From positions 1 to 32,457 of the forward strand of contig CAMYFZ010000015.1 of NCBI GenBank assembly GCA_947255165.1: 32,457 nt of DNA, read 5' to 3'. This stretch comes from an uncultured Varibaculum sp. (GTDB lineage: Bacteria > Actinomycetota > Actinomycetes > Actinomycetales > Actinomycetaceae). Every line of letters begins with the position of its first letter. Positions within the stretch are counted from its first letter, which is position 1. Below the pieces are notes generated by a model. It had not been told where the DNA came from. It made no database searches and saw nothing but the letters and a program-made list of their open reading frames with translations. Shown piece by piece: positions 1-6,784 of the stretch. Made by a program: the position numbers and the translations under genes.

Positions 1-40
1 CCACGTTGGAAAGAGTGTTCCAACGGTATTTCTTTCCCAT
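1..40 (-). CDS. Possible N-terminus of a gene leaving the left edge
   Basis: On the minus strand an ATG at 38-40 is preceded four bases upstream by a clear GGGAGG ribosome binding site (45-50) and opens a frame reading MGKKYRWNTLSNV that leaves the window. It lies 69 bases downstream of the folA stop on the same strand, so it could be a third member of a thyA-folA operon. Only 13 residues are visible, so no family can be named. The same bases form an 8-bp inverted repeat (4-11 with 18-25), which could instead be a terminator of a plus-strand gene outside the window. Confidence 0.4.
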   Translation of the reverse strand, partial: MGKKYRWNTLSNV

Positions 41-109
41 CGTGCCTCCCAATTTTATTGGCTTACTTCTTTTCTAAACGGTTACGATACACCAGTGTAT
101 CCAGCGGTG

Positions 110-637
110 TTAATTGCCGGTAGAATCTTTTTTCTTATAGTAAACAAGCTGCCAGCGACAATCCCCGGAGATAGGGCGAAACTCACTATCGGAGCGTGCC
201 GTATCCACCTGCCAAAGCTGCGGACGAATCTGGGGAGCGTGGGCGTAGTCAGGCTGGTCACCCACATCTAAATCCAGATAAGTAACCACCAGTTCATCAG
301 CTACTGCCATCCCTTCCTCATAGAGGCGGGCCCCGCCGGTTATCCAACATCTTTCCGCCCCGGAATCCTCCGCTAGCTGAAGAGCCCCTGAAAACGAGGA
401 AGCTACCTGTGCTCCCTCGGCCCGGTAGCCCTGCTGGGAAGTTAAAACAATATTTAACCTGCCGGGTAAAGGCTGTTTTCCTAAGGCTTCAAAAGAGCGC
501 CGCCCCATAATAATCGGGCTCCCCATAGTGGTGGCTTTGAAATGTTTAAAATCAGCGGGAACATGCCACAGCATTCCCCGGCCATCCCCAATAACCCGGT
601 GCGCTGCTTGCGCCCAAATCATGCCAATCTTCATCAT
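110..637 (-). CDS. folA: Dihydrofolate reductase
   Basis: Reduces dihydrofolate to tetrahydrofolate with NADPH in the cytoplasm, regenerating the cofactor oxidised by the neighbouring thymidylate synthase. At 175 residues it has normal DHFR length. Family signatures are visible in order: an N-terminal GMIWAQAAHRVIGDGRGMLWHVPADFKHF segment in two parts (substrate loop, Trp, acidic residue before the FKHF helix), then MGRRSFEALG, the PLPGRLNIVLT strand, and WITGGARLYEE, the Gly-Gly NADPH-binding turn. Two adjacent ATGs (637 and 634) follow an AGGAGG site; the second has the better spacing. The gene starts 7 bases after the thyA stop and its ribosome binding site overlaps that stop, so the two are cotranscribed and probably translationally coupled. 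Confidence 0.96.
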   Translation of the reverse strand: MMKIGMIWAQAAHRVIGDGRGMLWHVPADFKHFKATTMGSPIIMGRRSFEALGKQPLPGRLNIVLTSQQGYRAEGAQVASSFSGALQLAEDSGAERCWITGGARLYEEGMAVADELVVTYLDLDVGDQPDYAHAPQIRPQLWQVDTARSDSEFRPISGDCRWQLVYYKKKDSTGN

Positions 638-644
638 TTGCCTC

Positions 645-1439
645 CTAAACCGCTATCGGCGCTTTAATAGTCGGGTGGTGGCGGTAGTTTTCGATCTCGA
701 TATCTTCCCACTTATAGGTATAAAGATTATCGGCGCGGCGCAAATGTAAAGCGGGGAAGGGGTAAGGATCCCGGGAAAGCTGCTCACGCACCTGCTCCAC
801 ATGGTTGTTGTAAATATGGCAATCCCCGCCAGTCCAAATCAAATCCCCGACTTCCAGCCCGCTTTGCTGAGCCAACATATGGGTGAGCAAAGAATAGGAA
901 GCGATATTGAAAGGAACCCCCAGGAACATATCGCAAGAACGCTGATAGACCTGCAGAGAGAGGCGGCCGGCGGCTACGTAAGCTTGAAAAAGCAGGTGGC
1001 AGGGGGCAAGTGCCATTTTATCTAGTTCCGACACGTTCCAGGCCGATACCAACATCCGGCGCGAGGAAGGGTCATTCTTAATGGTGTCAAGCAGGTTTTC
1101 GATCTGGTCGATATTGCCCTGTGGGCTGGGCCAAGAACGCCACTGGACCCCGTATACCGGCCCCAGCTCGCCCTCGGCGTCGGCCCAGTCATCCCAGATA
1201 TGAACCTTTTTTTCCTGCAGAGGACGCACATTAGAGGTACCAGATAAGAACCAGAACAGTTCCTCGGCAACTCCCCGCATAAATACTCGCTTAGTAGTAA
1301 TTAAAGGGAAAGATTCTGCCAGGTTATAGCGCAGCTGAGCTCCAAACAGGGAACGGGTACCGGTTCCGGTACGATCTTGCTTCTCGCTGCCGGTTTCTAA
1401 AATTTTGGCCAGTAAATCCTCGTATTGCCTGTCCGTCAC
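645..1439 (-). CDS. thyA: Thymidylate synthase (ThyA type)
   Basis: Methylates dUMP to dTMP using methylene-tetrahydrofolate and yields dihydrofolate, which FolA recycles. The 264 residues match the classical ThyA length (E. coli 264). Visible signatures: [22 protein letters not shown] near the start in outline (phosphate-binding Arg), [35 protein letters not shown] with the catalytic Cys, [24 protein letters not shown], and [13 protein letters not shown]. The start is a GTG with GAAAGGTGAG just upstream. It is first in the thyA-folA pair; a 121-bp gap separates it from the next minus-strand gene and should contain its promoter, though I see no convincing -35/-10 pair. Confidence 0.97.
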   Translation of the reverse strand: MTDRQYEDLLAKILETGSEKQDRTGTGTRSLFGAQLRYNLAESFPLITTKRVFMRGVAEELFWFLSGTSNVRPLQEKKVHIWDDWADAEGELGPVYGVQWRSWPSPQGNIDQIENLLDTIKNDPSSRRMLVSAWNVSELDKMALAPCHLLFQAYVAAGRLSLQVYQRSCDMFLGVPFNIASYSLLTHMLAQQSGLEVGDLIWTGGDCHIYNNHVEQVREQLSRDPYPFPALHLRRADNLYTYKWEDIEIENYRHHPTIKAPIAV

Positions 1440-1560
1440 GCGCCCTCACCTTTCGCTAGTCCTTGCCCATATTCTAGCCGGTTATTAGCAATTATCGCGC
1501 CGCACTCAGCTGAGAGCGGCAAGCAGGGGAGGAAAAAGTACTGTTGGAATCCGCAGCGTC

Positions 1561-2391
1561 TTAATCGGCGAAGAAATCAGCTTCCACTTTGGAGGAGCGG
1601 GCCGGCTCGGCAGTAACATCAATCACCGGTGCCAGTTCCACCAGCAAATCCTGGGAAGAAATATCACGAATCGGTCCCAAGGCGGCTTGTACGCCCTCGG
1701 TGGTGCGCCGCGCTACTGCCTTACCTGATAGGTACCCCACCCCGGCACCAATTCCAAAGGGAATCAGTCTCCCAGCGATCCGGCCTGCGGTACGCCGAGT
1801 AAGTTTCTTAGATGCATATTTCATCAGAGCTTTGTTAACTTGCCCCAAAGTCGGGGAAGACAGATTCTTCAGCGAGGAGCGAGCCCAAGCTAGGGTACTG
1901 AGTCCCAACTGGTCGGAAACAATCGCGGCGCCCTCTTCTCCGAGCAGGCTAGATAAGACCAAAGCTCGGCGCTCTTCGCGGTCCTTAGGGCGTACTCCGT
2001 GTAGACGCGAAACTCCCAGAATATAAGTAGTGGTCTGTACCGCATAGACGGCTAGTTCCCCGGCGGTCAGTCCCAAGGCCACCCCGGTGCCACCGCCCGG
2101 CAGAGCCGCACCTGCTCCCACCGCTGAGGACGCGTAGGCGGTACGGCGGATATATTGCTTATTCAAAATCTTTTCTAGCTCTGCGGCATTTGCCTGAGGA
2201 TGGGCCTTTACTAGTTGCAGCAGCTTGTTGTCAATATGCTCACTGGGGATATCTAGGAGAGCATCTACTACCTCCCCAAAACTAGAGGCTCGGCGAACTT
2301 TCGTCACTGACTCGCGCAAAGCCGTGGCAATCTCTTTGTTGGAGGCACGATTTTTGGAGCGAAAAAAATGGGGAGTCTTAAAGTCAAACAT
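1561..2391 (-). CDS. EcsC-like glycine-rich membrane-associated protein
   Basis: A 276-residue protein of unknown role. After a basic N-terminus there is a helical region, then a Gly/Ala-rich hydrophobic segment at about residues 88-130 (ALPGGGTGVALGLTAGELAVY) and a second one at about 206-230 (RLIPFGIGAGVGYLSGKAV). This pattern resembles the EcsC family (named after the third gene of the B. subtilis ecs locus), whose biochemistry is not settled; I base that on overall character, not on a search. The ATG at 2391 has AGGAGA nine bases upstream. It is transcribed divergently from the DUF2505 gene and probably as its own unit, since 121 bases separate it from thyA. Confidence 0.75.
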   Translation of the reverse strand: MFDFKTPHFFRSKNRASNKEIATALRESVTKVRRASSFGEVVDALLDIPSEHIDNKLLQLVKAHPQANAAELEKILNKQYIRRTAYASSAVGAGAALPGGGTGVALGLTAGELAVYAVQTTTYILGVSRLHGVRPKDREERRALVLSSLLGEEGAAIVSDQLGLSTLAWARSSLKNLSSPTLGQVNKALMKYASKKLTRRTAGRIAGRLIPFGIGAGVGYLSGKAVARRTTEGVQAALGPIRDISSQDLLVELAPVIDVTAEPARSSKVEADFFAD

Positions 2392-2518
2392 GAGAGATTT
2401 TCTCCTGGCCGTCCTAGTGGTTAAAGTGGGTACAATCTAAATGCTATTTCAGGTTAGCCGCCTCCGCGGGACGCGGCCAGCCTACCGGCAGATGAAACCT
2501 TGAAGAAAGGGATAGCGC

Positions 2519-3037
2519 TTGCGTAAATTCGAGCTAGAAGTTGAGTATCCGGCCTTACCAGAGCAAGTTTGTCAGATGCTCACCGACCCGAGATTTTTGG
2601 AATTTCGCTGGACGCAAATGCCGCAAGCTAACTGTCAAGTTCAGGTGGAACGGGCAGGGGAAGAAACTTTTGTTTCGCGGGCAAAGGTAAGGTTGGCTGA
2701 ACTGGCTGCTGCCTCTGCCTACGCGCGGTTGCTCCCCGAGGAGTTGGAAATCGAAGTGGTAGAAAACTGGATCAATAATCCTCGCCCCGGTCTTTTTGCT
2801 CAAGGTGATTTCGAGGTACGGTTCGGCAAAGTTCCCGTACAGGTAACAGCGGGAAGCTTCCTGGAGATTTCCCCCGACGATCCCCGGCAAACCCGGCGGA
2901 AGATTAGCGGTACCCTCCAGGTAAATATGCCCCTAATCGGAGGCAAGATTGAGCGAGAGCTGCTATCACATCTGCAGGTTTTCGCTGATGGGGAGGAAGA
3001 AGCGGCGACGCGGTGGTTGGCAAATCGGGCCAGCTAA
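2519..3037 (+). CDS. DUF2505 family protein
   Basis: A 172-residue soluble protein that looks like the actinobacterial DUF2505 family, predicted to adopt a START/SRPBCC-like lipid- or ligand-binding fold; no function is established. The opening FELEVEYPALPEQVCQMLTDPRFLEFRW and the later strands RKISGTLQVNMPLIGGKIERELLSHL fit that family, in which the C-terminal GGKIE-containing helix is typical. The start is TTG with GAAAGGGA about 7 bases upstream; no ATG/GTG gives a better start. It is followed after 58 bases by the PdtaS-like kinase gene on the same strand. Confidence 0.75.
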   Translation: MRKFELEVEYPALPEQVCQMLTDPRFLEFRWTQMPQANCQVQVERAGEETFVSRAKVRLAELAAASAYARLLPEELEIEVVENWINNPRPGLFAQGDFEVRFGKVPVQVTAGSFLEISPDDPRQTRRKISGTLQVNMPLIGGKIERELLSHLQVFADGEEEAATRWLANRAS

Positions 3038-3095
3038 GGCTATGCCGATCCCCTCGGTTCCGACCTCAAGCGGTGCCTAGCATAGACTGGTATTC

Positions 3096-4553
3096 GTGAG
3101 TGGGATGCGGGAACTGATCCGCCGCTACGGGCAGGATCTATCAGAGGGCGATATCGACCATCTGCATATGTTGGTGGGAGACTGGCAGGTGCTATCCGAC
3201 ATAGCCAGTGCCGACTTAATCTTATGGATTCCGGGTGAGCAGGGCCGTTTTGTGGCGATTGCCCACGCCCGCCCCGGATCCGGCTTTACTATCCATCTTG
3301 ATGACGTGGTGGGGTTGTCGGCGTCGCCAAAACGTTCTGGGATGTTGGCGGAGGCGGTTGGCCCTGACTCGCGACCTACAATTCCCGAGGTGAGTTGGGC
3401 AGGGTCTTATTCAGTGATTGCCAGCGCCCTGCCAGTGCGGCATAACGGCCGGGTAGTGGCGGCCCTTACCCAAGAGGTGAACATTCAATCTCTGCGGGTG
3501 TTTGAACAGCAGGAACAGTGGTTTCATAAAACCGCAAATGTGCTTTGCGAAATGATTTCTGCCGGGGTGTTTCCCAATTCTGCGATCCCGCCGGCCACTA
3601 AGCATGGGATGCCGCGTTTGATTGATGGGGCTATTAATTTGGATGCTAGTGGGCGGGTACTTGACCTGACTCCGAATGCCCGTTCCTGCTTGCGCCGTCT
3701 GGGGGTGCGAGAAGAGGTCAATGGCGCGGTACTTGCGGAATTAATAACCGAGGTGATCTCAGACCAATCTGAGGTAGATGAAGCTTTGCCAGTGGTGGTG
3801 ATGGGTAAAGCTTCTTGGGTAGCGGAAGTAGAATCTTCCGCCGGAATCGTGTCTTTTCGGGCGCTGCCGCTTAAAGAGGACGGTAAACGCATTGGTGCGC
3901 TGTTGCTGTGCCGAGATGTAACTGAGATGCGCCGTCGAGAACGCGAACTAATGACCAAAGATGCCACTATTCGCGAGATTCACCATCGGGTAAAAAATAA
4001 TCTGCAAACGGTTTCTGCGCTTTTACGCATGCAGATTCGGCGCTCGGATTCCCCGGAGGTGAAAGCGGCGCTGGGGGAGGCGGAACGGCGGGTGGCCGCC
4101 ATTGCGCGCGTGCATGAAGAGCTATCGTTAAATGTTGACGAAACCGTTGAGTTCGACAATATGATCTCTCGCCTCTTGCGGATGTCGGCGGCAATGGCTA
4201 CTACTGATCAAACAGTTGAAACCGCTTTTACCGGCAGTTTTGGGATGGTAGATGCCGATGCTGCTTCGGCGTTGGCAGTGATAATTTCCGAATTGGTAGC
4301 CAACGCGGTAGAACACGGCCTGGGAGAGCGAGGGGGCAAAGTCACCCTAGAGGCTAAACGAGATGGGAATAAACTCGATGTTTGGGTACGCGACAACGGT
4401 TGCGGACTGGAGGATAAGCCATTGAATGGTTTGGGAACTTCGATTGTACGCACTTTAGTGCGCGGCAATTTGAATGGCACGATTGACTGGAGCTGCCCCG
4501 AACAAGGTACCCAGGTACATATCCACTCCCTTCTTGAGGAGGATGCTAGATAG
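3096..4553 (+). CDS. pdtaS: PdtaS-like sensor histidine kinase
   Basis: A cytoplasmic two-component sensor kinase of 485 residues without transmembrane segments. Domain order: an N-terminal GAF-like sensor region (about 1-145), a PAS-like region (about 175-285), a HisKA_2 dimerisation/phosphoacceptor domain with REIHHRVKNNLQTVSALLRM in outline (His at about 296), and a C-terminal HATPase_c domain with the N box ELVANAVEHGL, G1 box VRDNGCGL and G2 box LNGLGTSIV. This layout is that of Mycobacterium PdtaS, which signals to the ANTAR-domain RNA-binding response regulator PdtaR to control antitermination. No PdtaR gene lies in this window. The GTG start at 3096 gives MSGMREL, the usual start region of the family. 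The stop directly abuts the tatD ATG, so the two are cotranscribed. Confidence 0.88.
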   Translation: MSGMRELIRRYGQDLSEGDIDHLHMLVGDWQVLSDIASADLILWIPGEQGRFVAIAHARPGSGFTIHLDDVVGLSASPKRSGMLAEAVGPDSRPTIPEVSWAGSYSVIASALPVRHNGRVVAALTQEVNIQSLRVFEQQEQWFHKTANVLCEMISAGVFPNSAIPPATKHGMPRLIDGAINLDASGRVLDLTPNARSCLRRLGVREEVNGAVLAELITEVISDQSEVDEALPVVVMGKASWVAEVESSAGIVSFRALPLKEDGKRIGALLLCRDVTEMRRRERELMTKDATIREIHHRVKNNLQTVSALLRMQIRRSDSPEVKAALGEAERRVAAIARVHEELSLNVDETVEFDNMISRLLRMSAAMATTDQTVETAFTGSFGMVDADAASALAVIISELVANAVEHGLGERGGKVTLEAKRDGNKLDVWVRDNGCGLEDKPLNGLGTSIVRTLVRGNLNGTIDWSCPEQGTQVHIHSLLEEDAR

Positions 4554-5492
4554 ATGGGGAAATCACGTAAGCGCCGCGGGTGGCCGGAAGTCCCTGAACC
4601 TTTAGTGGGCAAAGTGGTAGATAACCACACTCATTTACCGCTGTGGGACGAGCAGATCCCCCTGGTCGAGGGGGTGCGTCTGAGCTTAGCTGAACAATTG
4701 GAGCGCGCCCAAAAAGTGGGGGTTAGCGCCATGATTACCTCTGGTTGTCAGGTAGATGAATTGGCCCCGACGGTACGTCTCGCTGAAGAGCATCCTCAGG
4801 TGTTTTGCGCGTTGGCGATTCACCCTAATGAGGCGGCTTTGCACGCGAAAGTGGTGGCGACTGCCCCCGATGGGCAAACCTATCAGCTACAGGAATGGCA
4901 TCAGCGCTATTCTCTAGAGCAGGCCGTTCAGCAGGTTTATGAAATGGTGACCTCCTCAGAAAAAGCGATAGCTATTGGGGAGAGCGGCTTGGACTATTTT
5001 CGCACTTCCCCTCAGGGGCGAGCGGCGCAGCAGCAGGGCTTTCGGATGCATATTTCCTTAGCTAAGGAGTTGGGCCTGCCCCTGCAGATTCATGACCGCG
5101 AGGCCCACGCCGATACTATTCGGATTCTGCTGGAGGAAGGTGCCCCCGAGCGGACGGTTTTCCACTGTTTTAGCGGCGATAAGGAAGTTGCGCAGGTACT
5201 TGCAGAAAATGGCTGGTATGCCTCGATTGCGGGACCGGTTTCCTATAATGCCAATCAGTGGTTACGGGAGGCGGCGGCGGCAATGCCTGCTTCGCTATTG
5301 CTGGTAGAAACCGATGCGCCCTATTTAACCCCTCATCCGCACCGGGGACAGCCGAATGCCTCCTATATGAGCGTGTGGACAGTGCGTAAGCTAGCGGAAA
5401 TAACCGGGCGGAGCGAAACCGAGATGGCGCGGCAGTTGGTTGCTAATACTCGTGAGGTTTACGGTGAGGCGGTTACCGCCTTCGCCGCTTAA
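4554..5492 (+). CDS. tatD: TatD family metal-dependent hydrolase / DNase
   Basis: A 312-residue TIM-barrel metallohydrolase. Metal-binding residues of the TatD family are all visible: DNHTHLP (HxH), GESGLDYF (bridging Glu), QIHDREA (His), VFHCFSGD (His) and VETDAPYLTPHP (Asp). Relatives are 3'-5' exonucleases acting on DNA/RNA, implicated in DNA repair and fragmentation. The ATG immediately follows the kinase stop codon (TAG then ATG). It stands before the DUF348 protein, rsmA/ispE and abcF, the common actinobacterial order. A basic start (GKSRKRRGWPEVPEPL) precedes the barrel, which is also common in actinobacterial members. Confidence 0.93.
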   Translation: MGKSRKRRGWPEVPEPLVGKVVDNHTHLPLWDEQIPLVEGVRLSLAEQLERAQKVGVSAMITSGCQVDELAPTVRLAEEHPQVFCALAIHPNEAALHAKVVATAPDGQTYQLQEWHQRYSLEQAVQQVYEMVTSSEKAIAIGESGLDYFRTSPQGRAAQQQGFRMHISLAKELGLPLQIHDREAHADTIRILLEEGAPERTVFHCFSGDKEVAQVLAENGWYASIAGPVSYNANQWLREAAAAMPASLLLVETDAPYLTPHPHRGQPNASYMSVWTVRKLAEITGRSETEMARQLVANTREVYGEAVTAFAA

Positions 5493-5680
5493 CGAACACT
5501 GCTTAACGGACGGTTAAAGTATCTTCACAAACCCGGGTAAGGCTACTAAAATAGAGGCTGGTATTGCCTTAGGTATAGGTCACATCGGGGTAGCCAGTTG
5601 ATAACAATCAGGTTACAGTTGTGGTTAAAGAGAAAATAGCTAAGGATGCTGCAGCTACTACCGACGCAATAAGGAACCAC

Positions 5681-6772
5681 GTGAGCAGGAGACATCGACG
5701 CACCAGCGCCAAAGTAACGGCGATATTCACCGGCATCGCCACCGCCATTGTTCTAGGCGGGGGAGTTGCCGTGGCCAGCGAATATAAGACGGTCACGGTT
5801 ACCGTTGATGGGGCTAGTCGCCAGGTGCAAACCATGAATCGTACCGTCGAGCAAGTCGTTTCGGATATGGGAATAAAAGTTGGTCCCTACGACCAAGTAA
5901 TTCCCGGTCTTGACACTCATATGTCTCGGAACCAAAAAATTAAAATCGTGCATGCCAGCCCGGTGGTGTTACAGGGAAGCAAAGACGCAAAAATCGGTTG
6001 GGGAGTGACCGACCATGATGCCCCCCAGTTGCAGGCAACTTTTAGGGTTGATGGCCGGGAAGTTAGCGGCTCCTATACCGAGGGCGCAGATCCGCGGGTA
6101 GCGGCGCAGGCAGCGGGGATTGAACTTTCTGCTCTTGATCGGGTGATGGTGGAAGCAACTACTCCCGCCACCGCCACTATTAAGGTTTCGCGGGTGGAAC
6201 GCGGGGTAACTAAGCAAGAGCAAGTTACGGCTCCTCCCGTCAAAGAGGTAACAGACCAGAACCTAGCGCCCGGGGCGAAAGTTGTGGAGGACGAAGGGAA
6301 AGAAGAAGTCACCGCGAAAAGTACTTTCGTAGAAAAAGTCGATGGACAAGTCGCTTTTCAGTCCCCCGAACAGGTGACTACGGTGGTTAAGGCCGAACCC
6401 AAGATTGTCAGGGTAGGGCCTGCAGATACCTCGGGTAATACCGATACCGACTATGGGCCGGTAGTACCGGCGGGAGCAGCTCAAGAAATTGCCCACGAGA
6501 TGGTAGTTTCACGCGGTTGGTCAGAAGGACAGTTTACCTGCCTGGTAAAGCTATGGAATCGCGAATCTGGATGGAATAGTCGCGCGGAAAATCGCAGTTC
6601 TGGTGCCTATGGGATTCCGCAATCTCTGCCGGGAAGCAAGATGGCCTCTGCTGGTGCGGACTGGCGTACTAATCCGGCTACCCAAATCAGGTGGGGGCTA
6701 GATTATATCGCGGGACGCTACGGCGACCCCTGCGGTGCCTGGAAGCATTCCGAAGAGGTCAACTGGTACTAG
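5681..6772 (+). CDS. Secreted DUF348/G5 protein with lysozyme-like C-terminal domain (Rpf-like)
   Basis: A secreted or membrane-anchored cell-wall protein. From the GTG at 5681 it has 363 residues: a basic start SRRHRR, a hydrophobic signal/anchor (about residues 10-33), two DUF348 repeats (around 37-80 and 118-160), a G5 domain (about 165-245) and a C-terminal domain beginning AQEIAHEMVVSRGWSEGQF. That domain contains LVKLWNRESGWNSRAEN with the presumed catalytic Glu, then GAYGIPQSLPG, and ends GDPCGAWKHSEEVNWY. It resembles the aggregation-promoting-factor/transglycosylase type and is not a canonical Rpf domain. Architecture and position before rsmA match RpfB. I prefer 5681 because AAGGA lies 5 bases upstream; an in-frame GTG at 5621 would add 20 residues but has no good ribosome binding site. 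Confidence 0.85.
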   Translation: MSRRHRRTSAKVTAIFTGIATAIVLGGGVAVASEYKTVTVTVDGASRQVQTMNRTVEQVVSDMGIKVGPYDQVIPGLDTHMSRNQKIKIVHASPVVLQGSKDAKIGWGVTDHDAPQLQATFRVDGREVSGSYTEGADPRVAAQAAGIELSALDRVMVEATTPATATIKVSRVERGVTKQEQVTAPPVKEVTDQNLAPGAKVVEDEGKEEVTAKSTFVEKVDGQVAFQSPEQVTTVVKAEPKIVRVGPADTSGNTDTDYGPVVPAGAAQEIAHEMVVSRGWSEGQFTCLVKLWNRESGWNSRAENRSSGAYGIPQSLPGSKMASAGADWRTNPATQIRWGLDYIAGRYGDPCGAWKHSEEVNWY

Positions 6773-6784
6773 TAGGCTAGAGGG

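Noticed and set aside
4..25. 8-bp inverted repeat followed by a T-rich stretch, read as a terminator of a gene to the left
   Set aside because: The minus-strand ATG with a GGGAGG site covers the same bases and explains the spacing after folA better. Without sequence to the left neither can be confirmed, so I did not list a terminator.
1022..1270. Long antisense or alternative-frame ORFs over thyA, infB and other genes
   Set aside because: They overlap well-supported genes, lack ribosome binding sites and have compositions typical of shadow frames (runs of Arg, Pro, Ser).
5493..5680. Possible cyclic di-AMP (ydaO-type) riboswitch before the DUF348 gene, as seen ahead of some actinobacterial rpf genes
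   Set aside because: The interval is short and I could not find the conserved motif or a stable fold.
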